Shown here: in pieces, positions 33,539 through 42,384 of the stretch
How the letters are laid out: each line of letters starts with the position of its first letter
Position numbering within the stretch: the first letter of the stretch is position 1
From: Maricaulis sp.
GTDB taxonomy: Bacteria > Pseudomonadota > Alphaproteobacteria > Caulobacterales > Maricaulaceae
DNA: 64,000 bases
NCBI GenBank assembly: GCA_002692855.1
Contig: NZMJ01000046.1
Span: 129,018-193,017 of the forward strand
Reading direction: 5' to 3'
Translations under genes and position numbers: made by a program
Notes under the pieces: generated by a model
What the model was told of the DNA's origin: nothing
The model's database searches: none
The model's input: the letters and a program-made list of their open reading frames with translations, nothing else

Positions 33539-34312
33539 CTATCGAGCGTCTTCCGAGCCCGGCATCGGCGCGGTGAACAGGTCCGGGGTGGTGACTTCCT
33601 GAGCAATACGGAATGCGCCGGTAACGGCGGAATTGCTGGCTCCGGAAACACGTTCCCACTCGGTGTTGTAACGGTGGCGGATGAACAGGTCGCCGTTCGG
33701 CATGTCGCGGATCAGGGCGACCCGGCCAATGCGAAGCGTCGGCACATCCGTCGGAACGCCATCGATGTCGACCGTCTCGTCATACGAGTCGATCTGGCGG
33801 CCATAGGAGGCCTCGATGTCATAGGCGTTCAGGATCAGGCGGTAACGTTCGGCCGCGGAAATTTCCGGATTGTCCAGGTCTTCATAGAGCTGGGCGATGC
33901 GGGTTTCGCGGGCATCGACGTTGAACGGCAGGTCCAGAGCGACGAAGTTTTCGAGGTTCTCGACCATTTCGCGCATCATCGGAAGGATGTCGACGCCGAC
34001 ATTGCCCACCCGTTCGATCTGCGTCTCCAGGGACGTGATCTCGTTCTGCTGTGCCTGGAGGAAGACGCGCTGCTGCTCGATATAGAGCCGCTGGCTTTCC
34101 ACCTGCTGCTGGAGCGCGCGGTACTGCAGCTCCATGTCCGTTGCGTCATCGTCCAGCTCGTCGATCTGCCGCTGGGCCGCCGCGCCATCCTGGGTGGATT
34201 GCTGGGCGGTGCGCAGCACATCGTTGATCTGAGCCTGCGCCACACCACCGACCGTTCCGGTCAGAAGAGCCGCCGCTACGGACGCGCTGAGCCAATACCT
34301 CATCTTCGCCAT
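33539..34312 (-). CDS. DUF3450 family periplasmic coiled-coil protein, first gene of the TonB operon
   Basis: A 257-residue exported protein. Signal peptide (SASVAAALLTGTVGGVAQAQ), then a long coiled coil (about residues 45-100, ESQRLYIEQQRVFLQAQQNEI), then a globular part (ENLENFVALDLPFNVDARETRI is the family signature). DUF3450 regularly precedes ttpC/exbB/exbD/tonB in gamma- and alphaproteobacteria. Start at 34312 gives MAKMRYW directly before the signal peptide. Since the next genes follow with gaps of 4-33 bases, this is the head of a seven-gene operon. Confidence 0.92.
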   Translation of the reverse strand: MAKMRYWLSASVAAALLTGTVGGVAQAQINDVLRTAQQSTQDGAAAQRQIDELDDDATDMELQYRALQQQVESQRLYIEQQRVFLQAQQNEITSLETQIERVGNVGVDILPMMREMVENLENFVALDLPFNVDARETRIAQLYEDLDNPEISAAERYRLILNAYDIEASYGRQIDSYDETVDIDGVPTDVPTLRIGRVALIRDMPNGDLFIRHRYNTEWERVSGASNSAVTGAFRIAQEVTTPDLFTAPMPGSEDAR

Positions 34313-34840
34313 GTCTCGCCTCACAATGATCCGGGCGGGGCTGGCTGCCTCCACCCTGGAATTTCCCCTCGGTGACTTCCCGGCGACAATCGCCAGAAGA
34401 GCCCCAGTTAGAACGGCCGCTGGAATCAGCGGACCTGAGCCCGAACGGAAGTCCGGTTACGCGATTCTCTAAACGAAACTGGAGATAGTGCTGTGAACCC
34501 CTTCCCCTGCGGCAGTTGTTCTGCCGACGTATCGTTCAGAGACGCTTCGCGCCACTCATTGGCGGGCACGCTAGCGTCCCGTTGCCCGCCGATCAATACA
34601 CCCTGCCCATATCCTGCTGTGTTGAACATGGAAATCGTACCGACTTTCTCCTGAGAGGTCTCTGCGCGCCATCCGCGTTCGCCCTGAAGGCGAAACGCAG
34701 CGCAATTCATCCGGTTCCGTTACGATATTACATTTCTGAAATATTTTCCAGCTCACTTTTTCGTGTTGTCTGGAAAGACACGCGGAATCCGCCCGTGGGC
34801 CGGCGCGGAAAGGCTGCAATTCAGTGATGTGAAGGAAGGA
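34313..34840. other. Gene-free stretch: leader region of the TonB operon
   Basis: No protein gene that I can support lies here. The minus strand must hold the promoter and leader of the DUF3450 operon. GGCGGGCA (34561-34568) and TGCCCGCC (34583-34590) form an 8-base inverted repeat, and CGCTAGCG inside the loop is palindromic. An AT-rich part at 34720-34765 (TTACGATATTACATTTCTGAAATATTTTCC) fits a promoter. ORFs of 94-103 residues on both strands lack conserved character. Confidence 0.6.
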
Positions 34841-34915
34841 TGGCTGGGGCGCCAGGATTCGAACCTGGGAATGGCGGTACCAAAAACCGCTGCCTTACCA
34901 CTTGGCCACGCCCCA
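34841..34915 (-). tRNA. tRNA-Gln (anticodon TTG)
   Basis: Complete 75-base cloverleaf on the minus strand. The acceptor stem pairs TGGGGCG with CGCCCCA, the anticodon loop reads TTTTGGT (anticodon TTG), the T arm contains GGTTCGAATCC, and CCA is encoded. It diverges from tRNA-Pro 120 bases away. Confidence 0.96.
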
Positions 34916-35037
34916 ATTCGCGACCGTTTCGACCGCGTGAGCGGGGTAGATAGCGGCAAGCTGCGAAGGATGCAACGGGGCTGCGCGGTATGCGTTGCAC
35001 ACCCCCAATTCAGTCGCTATAAGCCGCGCCTCTGGTT

Positions 35038-35114
35038 CGGAGTATAGCTCAGCCTGGTAGAGCACCGTCTTCGGGAGGCGGGGGTCGCAAGTTCGAATCT
35101 TGCTACTCCGACCA
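35038..35114 (+). tRNA. tRNA-Pro (anticodon CGG)
   Basis: Complete 77-base cloverleaf. CGGAGTA pairs with TACTCCG in the acceptor stem, the anticodon loop reads TTCGGGA (anticodon CGG, codon CCG), the T arm has AGTTCGAATCT, and CCA is encoded. It lies 153 bases upstream of sppA on the same strand. Confidence 0.96.
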
Positions 35115-35267
35115 TTCAATTCCCGGCCCTGTCATTCAATCGAATCCCACCTGACGCGAATCGCCGTCTGCCGGGACTCCTGTGCTGCGCGTCCCCTCGA
35201 CCCGCAGACAGGCCCTCTCTATAGATTCAGTGTCGAAACCCGTTCGCTGGGGACGGGCCGGGAGGGT

Positions 35268-37055
35268 ATGGCCGCCATGAAACAGTTCTGGATCACCGTC
35301 TTCGGTTCCGTCATCGGAGTGATCATCGGTTCGGTGCTGACCATCGTGCTCGGCATTTTCCTGATTGCCGGCCTGATCGCATCAGCGGCCCAGTCTTCTG
35401 ATCCTGCCCCTGTCATCCCGAGCGCCAACGTCGTGCTGGCGCTGGACCTGCGCGAAGCGCGCAACGACCAGCCCAGCCGCTCTCCCTTCGCCTTTGCCGA
35501 CCCCCTGTCGACGGTCGACCTGGTGCGCGCGCTGGAACGCGCCGAGGGCGATTCGCGAGTCGCAGGTGTGTTCATCCGGGCCAATGAATACGGACTGCCG
35601 GCGGCCCAGGCCGAGGAAATCCACCGCGCCATCGCCGCCTTCCGGGAATCCGGGAAATTCGTCCTGGTCCACGCCCAGGGTTTCGAAGGCACTTCGGCGA
35701 CGAATTATTTCGCCGTTTCCGGGGCAGACGAAATCTGGCTGCAGGACACGGCCACCTTCTCCGCGTCGGGCCTTTATGGCGAAGTGCCCTTCTTCGGCGG
35801 CGCACTGGAGCGGTTCGAGGGCGAAGCGGAATTCATCCGGTTCGAGGACTACAAGAACGCCCCCAATTCCTACACCGAAGACGGGTTCACGCCCGAGCAC
35901 CGCGAAGCCACCCTGTCCTACTTCAACGGCATCTACGACACGATCATCGCGGCGACAGCCACGGATCGCGGGCAAACCCAAGCGGCCATGCGCGCCCTGA
36001 TCGAGGATGCGCCCTACTCCGCCGAGGAAGCCATGGAGGCTGGCCTCGTGGATCGCCTCGGCCACCTGGTCGAAGCGCGCCAGGCCGCACTTGATCGTGC
36101 CGGCGCCCGCCAGCTCACCGACATCGCGGACTACGCGGAATCGGCGCTGATGCATCAGTCCGGCCCGGTCATCGCACTGATCGAAGGCCAGGGCGCCATT
36201 GTCACGGGACTTGCCCCGCCCGCCCTGTTTGGCGGCGAGGAAATGATCGGCAGCGACCACATGGCCGAATCGATCCTGATGGCGGCGCGCGATGCCAATG
36301 TCCGCGCCATCGTGCTGCGCATCGATTCGCCAGGCGGTTCGTCGATTGCCTCCGACCAGGTCTGGGACGCGGTGCGCCGTGCCCGCGACGCCGGCAAGCC
36401 GGTCATCGTGTCGATGGGCGGGGCCGCGGCGTCAGGCGGCTATTACATCGCCGCGCCGGCCGACTACATCGTCGCCAACGCCACGACGCTCACCGGGTCG
36501 ATCGGCGTCTATGGCGGCAAGGTGAACCTCCACGACACCTTCGGGCTGATCGGAATCAATATCGAGCCGGTCTCGGTGGGTGGCGAGTTTGCCTCGGCCT
36601 ATTCGGGACAGGCGAACTGGACGGATGAACAGCGCGCCGAGCTCGAATCGCTGCTGGGTGACATCTATGCCGACTTTACCGAGCGCGTGGCCGAAGGCCG
36701 CGAGATCGACATCGACCGCGTGCTCGAAATCGCCCGCGGCCGTGTCTGGACCGGCGCGCAGGCAGTGGAACTGGGCCTGGTCGACGAAATCGGGGGTCTG
36801 CGCGAAGCCATCGCGGCAGCACGGGCACTCGCTGACATCGAGGCCGGCACGCGCATCAATCTTCGCCGCTTCCCGGCTCGTCCGTCGCCGTTTGAGGCGT
36901 TCCAGCAGATGTTCGGGGCGACCGCCGAGTCAGCCGAGACGCTGGCCCGGATCAACGCGCTGATGGAACTGCCCGAAGTGCGTGCCGCCATCGAAGCGCG
37001 CAATGCCGCTTCGCGCGGCAATGAATTGCGCGCCGCTCCGGCGTCGCCGCAATAA
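35268..37055 (+). CDS. sppA: Signal peptide peptidase SppA, 67 kDa type
   Basis: Inner-membrane serine protease that degrades leftover signal peptides. In 595 residues: one N-terminal helix (WITVFGSVIGVIIGSVLTIVLGIFL), an N-terminal domain with the Lys region EDYKNAPNSYTEDGF, and a C-terminal domain with the Ser region MGGAAASGGYYIAAPADYIVA and ATTLTGSIGVYGG. The two-domain length (E. coli 618) is of the long type, with Lys and Ser supplied by different halves. GGGAGG precedes the ATG at 35268; ATG 35277 is an alternative. Confidence 0.94.
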   Translation: MAAMKQFWITVFGSVIGVIIGSVLTIVLGIFLIAGLIASAAQSSDPAPVIPSANVVLALDLREARNDQPSRSPFAFADPLSTVDLVRALERAEGDSRVAGVFIRANEYGLPAAQAEEIHRAIAAFRESGKFVLVHAQGFEGTSATNYFAVSGADEIWLQDTATFSASGLYGEVPFFGGALERFEGEAEFIRFEDYKNAPNSYTEDGFTPEHREATLSYFNGIYDTIIAATATDRGQTQAAMRALIEDAPYSAEEAMEAGLVDRLGHLVEARQAALDRAGARQLTDIADYAESALMHQSGPVIALIEGQGAIVTGLAPPALFGGEEMIGSDHMAESILMAARDANVRAIVLRIDSPGGSSIASDQVWDAVRRARDAGKPVIVSMGGAAASGGYYIAAPADYIVANATTLTGSIGVYGGKVNLHDTFGLIGINIEPVSVGGEFASAYSGQANWTDEQRAELESLLGDIYADFTERVAEGREIDIDRVLEIARGRVWTGAQAVELGLVDEIGGLREAIAAARALADIEAGTRINLRRFPARPSPFEAFQQMFGATAESAETLARINALMELPEVRAAIEARNAASRGNELRAAPASPQ

Positions 37056-37058
37056 GCG

Positions 37059-38222
37059 TCAGGCGAGCAGCACTCCCATCGCGAACAGGATCAGCATCGC
37101 GAAGAGCAGAACAACGAAGTAGAGGATGTCGATCACCACGACGCGCATCAGGGCGAAGAATCGCCCGTGCCCGTAGATCTTCCGGTGCAGCTTGTAGAGA
37201 TAGAAATTGCTCCACACGAAGAAGACCAGAATCCCCCCCGCACCGATCAGCGGGCTCAGCAGGACCAGCGTGGTCATCAGCAGAAACAGGAAAGAGTGGA
37301 AGTGCAGCGATACGACCAGGTGGTCGTAATAGAAGATGCCCCGCCGCCAGAAATGCATCAGCGCCAGCAATAGCGCATAGATCGGGACCAGTGCGAAGAT
37401 GATGCGCGGTGTCCACTCGGCGACCGAGCGCCGCCAGCTTTCCGGTTCCTGGATCACATGCCCGATCCGCTCGGCAAGATAGACGCGCACGGGATAGGGC
37501 AATCCATCCAGCCCGCTGACATCCATACCCTCGGTCGGTTCCGCGTCCGGATAATCCTCCGGCAGCAAGGACTGACGCATGGACAATTCCATTGCGTCAC
37601 GGCCTTCCTGGCGCCTTTGCTCGCGCGTTCTTGAATCCTCGACGTCCTCGCCGTTTTCGGCCGCGTCCTGGTCTGCTTCGACCTGGTTCAGCTGCGCCCG
37701 GACCTGCCCGATTGCGGCTGCGGCTTCGGGATTGTCGACCTGTGCCTCGGCGAGCGCCCGATCCGCCTCAGCCAGCTCTTCGGACCCTGAGCCTGCGCCG
37801 TCCATGAAGCCGCGGGTGAAGTCGTTTGAATCGAGCGAGAAGACGAGAAAGAAGACCAGACTCGCGACGATGAACAGCCGGAAGGGCTGGACATAGCGCG
37901 CACGAACACCGGTCAGGTAATGGCGGGTAACGTGACCGGGGCGAAAGATCAGCGCCGGCAGGGTGCGCCAGAACCGGCCATCGAACGAGAATAGCCCGTC
38001 GAGCACTTCGAGCACCAGCGACCAGACCGGGCGATGGAAGGTGTCAGCCTCTTGCCCGCAGCTGTGGCAGACCGGGCCTTTCAGCGCCGTCTGGCAGTTC
38101 GAGCAATGGCTGGAATCGCCAGCAGGCGGGAAAGCGGAACGCCGCCGCTGATTGCCGGACACCACCGCGTCTGCGGCAATGGCGTCAGTGACTGCGCTGT
38201 CGAGCAGATCATTTCCGGACAT
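37059..38222 (-). CDS. DUF3667 family membrane protein
   Basis: A 387-residue protein with an N-terminal zinc ribbon (CSNCQ then CHSCGQ, about residues 40-56), the DUF3667 stretch FDGRFWRTLPALIFRPGHVTRHYL (about 80-103), one helix at about 114-130, an acidic Gln/Glu/Asp-rich loop of about 100 residues and four C-terminal helices. No function is established. The start codon lies four bases after GGGGGGAGGGA, which is the right arm of a perfect 12-base hairpin. It converges with sppA, with three bases between the stop codons. Confidence 0.85.
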   Translation of the reverse strand: MSGNDLLDSAVTDAIAADAVVSGNQRRRSAFPPAGDSSHCSNCQTALKGPVCHSCGQEADTFHRPVWSLVLEVLDGLFSFDGRFWRTLPALIFRPGHVTRHYLTGVRARYVQPFRLFIVASLVFFLVFSLDSNDFTRGFMDGAGSGSEELAEADRALAEAQVDNPEAAAAIGQVRAQLNQVEADQDAAENGEDVEDSRTREQRRQEGRDAMELSMRQSLLPEDYPDAEPTEGMDVSGLDGLPYPVRVYLAERIGHVIQEPESWRRSVAEWTPRIIFALVPIYALLLALMHFWRRGIFYYDHLVVSLHFHSFLFLLMTTLVLLSPLIGAGGILVFFVWSNFYLYKLHRKIYGHGRFFALMRVVVIDILYFVVLLFAMLILFAMGVLLA

Positions 38223-38225
38223 TGG

Positions 38226-38266
38226 TCCCTCCCCCCGCTCACGCTAACGCGGGTCGGGGGGAGGGA
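38226..38266 (-). promoter_or_regulatory. Hairpin covering the ribosome binding site of the DUF3667 gene
   Basis: TCCCTCCCCCCG (38226-38237) and CGGGGGGAGGGA (38255-38266) are perfectly complementary over 12 bases with a 17-base loop. On the minus-strand transcript the 3' arm is the purine-rich GGGGGGAGGGA directly before the start codon, so the fold would hide the ribosome site. It may instead, or also, end the oppA transcript, though no T run follows. Confidence 0.6.
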
Positions 38267-38289
38267 ACAAGCGAGTTCACGCGGCAGGT

Positions 38290-39954
38290 TTAGTGCGACG
38301 CTCCATCGGCGCCTGCCGGATCGACATCGGCGGAATTCACATCCGCAAAGCACAGCCAGCGCGTCCGGTTGATGCGCAGGATGTTGTCGGTCCAGCCCGT
38401 GACATTCGGATTCACCAGCGCCTTGTTGACGTAGAAGACGATCGGGATCAGCGGCATGTCGTCGAGCAGCATCTGCTCGGCTTCCGCCAGGATGCCCGCG
38501 CGCACTTCCATGTCCTGCTCGCGGTTTCCGGCTGCGACGAGCGCGTCATATTCCGGATTGCGGTAGCGCGAATAATTCATCGGGATGGACTGCGTCTCAC
38601 CCAGATAAAGGAAGCTGTAGGGATCGTTGAAATCCGCGATCCAGCCGCCATCGCCGACCTGGAAGTCAGCCGCGCGAAGGTTTTCATAGTGAATTTGCAG
38701 CTCGATCTGCGTAATCGAGACATTCACCCAATCGGCGATGCTCTCCCAGTCCTGCTGCACGACCGGCGCGATGCGCGGATTATCGGCAGACGAACGGTAG
38801 GTGTATTCAAACTCGAGCGGGTTGTCCGGGCCATATCCCGCTTCCATGAGCAGTTCACGGGCACGCGCACGGCGCGCCTCGATCGGCTCGTCAGCCCAGC
38901 GCACACGCGCGTCATTGGTGTAATTTGCGACGCCCGGCGGCACCAGGGAATAGGCCGGCTCCTGACCCGCGCGATAGATCTCGTCCGCGAGGAAGCGGCG
39001 GTCGATCGCCATGCCCAACGCATTGCGCACGCGCACGTCGGCGAAGGTCTCGTCTTCCAGGTTCAACGCGTAATAGACCGTGCCCATATAGGGAGAGACA
39101 CGCACATAATCGGGCGCTTCCTGGCGCAGCCGGTCGATGTGCTGACCCGCGAACTCGTTGTTCAGGTCGATCTCGTTGTTCAGGACGCGGCGGCCTGCGG
39201 CAACGCTGTCGATGGTCGGGTAGTAGAAGATCTCGTCGATGCACACATCCTCATTCGCGTAGAAGCTCTCATTGCGCTCCAGGTGAATGAAGTTGTTCGT
39301 CGACCACTGGACGAGTCTGTAGGGCCCGTTGACGACAAGGTTGCGCGGCTGGATCCACTGATCGCCATACTCTTCCACAACGTGCCTCGGCACGGGGAAG
39401 GTGGTGTAGTGGGTCAGCAGGCCCGGCAGATAGGGCGCCGGATAATTCAGCTGGATTTCCAGCGTCCGGTCATCGACCGCGCGCACGCCGACATTCTCGG
39501 GCGACAGCTGGCCTGTATTCACTTCTTCCGCATTGACGATCGGGTACAGCAACGACGCGTATTGCGACAGCGTTTCGGGATTGAGAATGCGCTGGAAGGC
39601 GTATTCGAAATCACCTGCCGTGACCGGCGTGCCGTCAGACCAGCTCGCATCACGCAGATGGAAGGTCCAGGTCAGACCATCGTCGCTGAACTCGTAGGTC
39701 TCCGCCATTCCGGGGATCGGCTCGGCATTGATGTCCTCGGTGAACAGACCGATGAACATGTCACCGATGATGTTGTTCTCCCAGGTGCCGCTCGCCTTGT
39801 GCGGGTCAAGCGTCAGGGGCTCGCCGGAATTGCCGCGGTGAATGACGACAGAGTCGGACGCCGCCTCATTCCCGCCGCCGCCGCCACAAGCAGCCAGTAC
39901 CAACGCGGAAGCCCCGATGGTCAGGGCGGCAATCATCGAACGTTTGCGGATCAT
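38290..39954 (-). CDS. oppA: Peptide ABC transporter substrate-binding lipoprotein (OppA type)
   Basis: Captures oligopeptides for an ABC importer. A lipoprotein signal (lipobox LAAC, Cys at about 23) is followed by a polyglycine linker and the SBP family 5 fold: LTLDPHKASGTWENNIIGDMF, GLTWTFHLRDASWSDGTPVTAGDFEYAFQRI, and the C-terminal MLLDDMPLIPIVFY. 554 residues fits OppA. GGGGAGA lies before the ATG. Two secreted-protein genes on the other strand separate it from oppBC, yet the three probably form one importer. Confidence 0.92.
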   Translation of the reverse strand: MIRKRSMIAALTIGASALVLAACGGGGGNEAASDSVVIHRGNSGEPLTLDPHKASGTWENNIIGDMFIGLFTEDINAEPIPGMAETYEFSDDGLTWTFHLRDASWSDGTPVTAGDFEYAFQRILNPETLSQYASLLYPIVNAEEVNTGQLSPENVGVRAVDDRTLEIQLNYPAPYLPGLLTHYTTFPVPRHVVEEYGDQWIQPRNLVVNGPYRLVQWSTNNFIHLERNESFYANEDVCIDEIFYYPTIDSVAAGRRVLNNEIDLNNEFAGQHIDRLRQEAPDYVRVSPYMGTVYYALNLEDETFADVRVRNALGMAIDRRFLADEIYRAGQEPAYSLVPPGVANYTNDARVRWADEPIEARRARARELLMEAGYGPDNPLEFEYTYRSSADNPRIAPVVQQDWESIADWVNVSITQIELQIHYENLRAADFQVGDGGWIADFNDPYSFLYLGETQSIPMNYSRYRNPEYDALVAAGNREQDMEVRAGILAEAEQMLLDDMPLIPIVFYVNKALVNPNVTGWTDNILRINRTRWLCFADVNSADVDPAGADGASH

Positions 39955-40087
39955 CTTCTAAGGTCTCCCCTTGAATTTCAGTGCCGGCCTGGTTTCGACC
40001 GGACGCAGTTAACGGCGCGAAGCGGTCGACAGCCCCCAACCACTCACGCATAGTTCTTTCTCTGGGGCAGATCATGAACGAGTTTCT

Positions 40088-40681
40088 ATGAACACGCGAT
40101 TACCAATTGCTGCTCTCCTGTTGCTCACGCCTGCTGCAGGCGCACAGGACATCAACGAATCCCCGCTGCAATCCCTGTTTGCCTGCCAGGCCATCACCGA
40201 ATCGGTTGAACGGCTGGCCTGCCTGGATCGGGAAGTGGCTGCACTACGGACTGCGGAGACCGAAGGTGGACTCGTCGCGGTCTCGCGGCGCGAAATCGAG
40301 GCGGCCGAGGAAGCGTCCTACGGCCTGTCGATCCCGAACTTCTCCCTTCCCAGCTTGCCCAGGCTTGGCTTTGGCCGCGGAGACGGCGCTGAAACGACCG
40401 TGACGCGCACATCGACGGGCGGCGAAATCCGCCGTGACTCGCAAGGCCGGATCGAAGAAGTCACCGGCGAGCCGATCGTGGCCGTGCGCCGTGATGCCCA
40501 GCGCCGTTATGTCTTCGAACTCGCCAACGGCCAGCACTGGCGCCAGAACGATGCCACCCGCGTCTTCGTCCCGAACAATATCGAGGGGCATACCGCCGAC
40601 ATTCAAAGCGGCACGCTTGGTTCTCACCTCATGCGTATCGACGACTCGAACCGCTGGTTCCGCGCCGTCCGCATCCAGTAA
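40088..40681 (+). CDS. Secreted protein of unknown function (first of a tandem pair)
   Basis: A 197-residue exported protein. The signal peptide ends near AAGAQDI (about residue 19). The mature N terminus has a Cys pair in FACQAITESVERLACLD, the middle is a linker with FSLPSLPRLGFG, and the C-terminal part is beta-rich (RRYVFELANGQHWRQND, GSHLMRIDDSNRWFRAVRI). The gene 20 bases downstream encodes a paralogue with the same plan. I do not recognise a named family. Confidence 0.78.
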   Translation: MNTRLPIAALLLLTPAAGAQDINESPLQSLFACQAITESVERLACLDREVAALRTAETEGGLVAVSRREIEAAEEASYGLSIPNFSLPSLPRLGFGRGDGAETTVTRTSTGGEIRRDSQGRIEEVTGEPIVAVRRDAQRRYVFELANGQHWRQNDATRVFVPNNIEGHTADIQSGTLGSHLMRIDDSNRWFRAVRIQ

Positions 40682-40701
40682 TCCCGATCCGGAGCCCGTA
40701 C

Positions 40702-41409
40702 ATGACTCGACTGATCTCCATTCGCACGCTTCTGATCGCCGGGACGGCCCTCACCGGCCTGACCTCTGCGGCGCACGCCCAGAACGCTGATCCCGTGGAC
40801 GCCGTGATTGCCTGCCGGTCGATTGCCGATCCGTCCGCTCGCCTGGCGTGTTTCGACAATTCCGCGACCGATCTGGCCGACGCGCGCATCGCGGGCGATC
40901 TCGTGACGGTCAGCCGCGCCGACGTGGTCGCGGTCGAACGCGACGGCTTCGGTTTCGACCTGCCCAGCATGCCCCGCATCTCGATGTCGCTCTTCGGCAG
41001 CCGTGAGCCCAATGCGCTCGACCCGAGCGCCATCGCCGCTGCGACCGGTGATCAGCCCGCCGCCATCCCGGCACCCGAGCCCGGTTCACCCGCAGCAACC
41101 CGTCCCGCCGCTCCGCGGCCTGCACCGGCTGCCGCTCCGGCCGACGAAGAGGTGACCATTGTGCGCCGCGACGACGACGGCTCCATCGAGGAAATCTCGA
41201 TGGTGATCGAGCGGGTCCGTGAGTACAATTACAACCAGCACCGCTTCTACATGGAGAACGGTCAGGTCTGGCGCCAGCTCGATACCGAGCGCGTTCGCCT
41301 CAACCGCAACAGCGAAAACACCGCCGTCATCCGCCGCGCGACCATGGGCAGCTACCTGATGCTCATCAATGACCGCGGCACCGCGATCCGCGTTATCCGC
41401 GAGGAATAG
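40702..41409 (+). CDS. Secreted protein of unknown function (second of a tandem pair)
   Basis: A 235-residue exported paralogue of its neighbour. After a signal peptide (ending near SAAHAQN) come the same Cys pair (IACRSIADPSARLACFD), a middle linker longer by an Ala/Pro-rich stretch (PAAPRPAPAAAPA), and the same C-terminal plan (HRFYMENGQVWRQLDTERV, MGSYLMLINDRGTAIRVI). It is followed by a bidirectional terminator. The pair lies between oppA and oppBC, reading against them. Confidence 0.78.
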   Translation: MTRLISIRTLLIAGTALTGLTSAAHAQNADPVDAVIACRSIADPSARLACFDNSATDLADARIAGDLVTVSRADVVAVERDGFGFDLPSMPRISMSLFGSREPNALDPSAIAAATGDQPAAIPAPEPGSPAATRPAAPRPAPAAAPADEEVTIVRRDDDGSIEEISMVIERVREYNYNQHRFYMENGQVWRQLDTERVRLNRNSENTAVIRRATMGSYLMLINDRGTAIRVIREE

Positions 41410-41430
41410 CGGCACCTTCACCGCAAACGA

Positions 41431-41460
41431 AAAAGCCGCCGGGCGACCGGCGGCTTTTTT
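41431..41460. terminator. Bidirectional terminator between the secreted-protein pair and oppC
   Basis: AAAAGCCGCCGG / CCGGCGGCTTTT, a perfect 12-base inverted repeat with a GCGA tetraloop, has T runs on both strands and lies between two convergent stop codons. Confidence 0.92.
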
Positions 41461-41481
41461 GTACTTGGTGCTTGGACGCGG

Positions 41482-42384
41482 TTACCGGTCTTTCGGGTCG
41501 ATCGCGTCGCGCAGGCCGTCGCCGATGAAGTTGAAGCAGAAGAGCGTCAGCATCATCGTCGCGCCCGGGAAGATCAGCGTCCACCAGGCCACTTCCATGT
41601 CCTGCGCCCCATAGGCGATCAGGCGGCCGAGCGAAGTTAGCGGCTCCTGCACACCGAGGCCGAGGAAGCTCAGGAAGCTTTCCGCCAGGATCACGACCGG
41701 GATGGTCAGCGTGGCATAGACCACGACCGGACCCAGCACGTTCGGCACGATGTGCCGGCGGATGATCGACAGGCGGGACACGCCCGCCGCTTCGGCCGCT
41801 TCGACGAATTCCATGCCCCGGAGCGCGATCGTCTGGCCGCGAACGATCCGCGCCATGGTCAGCCATTCGACCGCGCCGATGGCGACGAAGATCAGGATGA
41901 TATTCCGCCCGAACACCACCATCAGGATGATGACGAAGAAGATGAAGGGCAGCGAATAGAGGATATCGACGATCCGCATCATGAACTGGTCGAGGCGACC
42001 GCCGACAAAGCCGGCCGTTGCGCCCCACATGACGCCGATTGCCAGCGACACGCTCGTCGCCACCACGCCCACGGCAAGCGACATGCGCAGACCGATCAGC
42101 ACCCGCGCGAACAAATCGCGGCCCTGCGCGTCGGTCCCGAAGATGTGCAGGTTGTCGAAGGTCGGCGCGAGCCAGACAGCTTCGCGGTAGATCGTTTCGT
42201 GGCTGTGCGGCCAGACCCACGGTCCGACAATTGCCAGGAGCACCATGAGCCCCAGAATCACCATCGAGGTGACGGCGGCGCGGTTGCGCATCAAGCGCGC
42301 GCGCGCATCGTCCCATAGCGAGCGGCCCTTGATGGCGCTCTGTTCGAGAAGCTCGGCGTTGGGATGGGCGTTGGTCGGTGCCAT
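41482..42384 (-). CDS. oppC: Peptide ABC transporter permease OppC
   Basis: A 300-residue inner-membrane permease with about six helices. FGTDAQGRDLFARVLIGLRMSL (about 84-105) and the EAA loop FVEAAEAAGVSRLSIIRRHIVPN (about 193-215) are typical of OppC/DppC. The ATG at 42384 overlaps the oppB stop by one base; a GTG at 42387 would overlap by four. No oppD or oppF ATPase gene follows, because the next genes downstream are the convergent secreted-protein pair. Confidence 0.93.
   Translation of the reverse strand: MAPTNAHPNAELLEQSAIKGRSLWDDARARLMRNRAAVTSMVILGLMVLLAIVGPWVWPHSHETIYREAVWLAPTFDNLHIFGTDAQGRDLFARVLIGLRMSLAVGVVATSVSLAIGVMWGATAGFVGGRLDQFMMRIVDILYSLPFIFFVIILMVVFGRNIILIFVAIGAVEWLTMARIVRGQTIALRGMEFVEAAEAAGVSRLSIIRRHIVPNVLGPVVVYATLTIPVVILAESFLSFLGLGVQEPLTSLGRLIAYGAQDMEVAWWTLIFPGATMMLTLFCFNFIGDGLRDAIDPKDR

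Noticed and set aside
34426-34710. Minus-strand ORF of 94 residues in the TonB-operon leader
   Set aside because: No ribosome site at a suitable distance, no recognised motif, and it overlaps the leader hairpin.
34313-34840. Cobalamin or other riboswitch in the TonB-operon leader
   Set aside because: No characteristic conserved box of a riboswitch class known to me could be found by eye.
34763-35119. ORFs across the two tRNA genes
   Set aside because: They translate tRNA sequence, which explains their length; the cloverleaves are complete.
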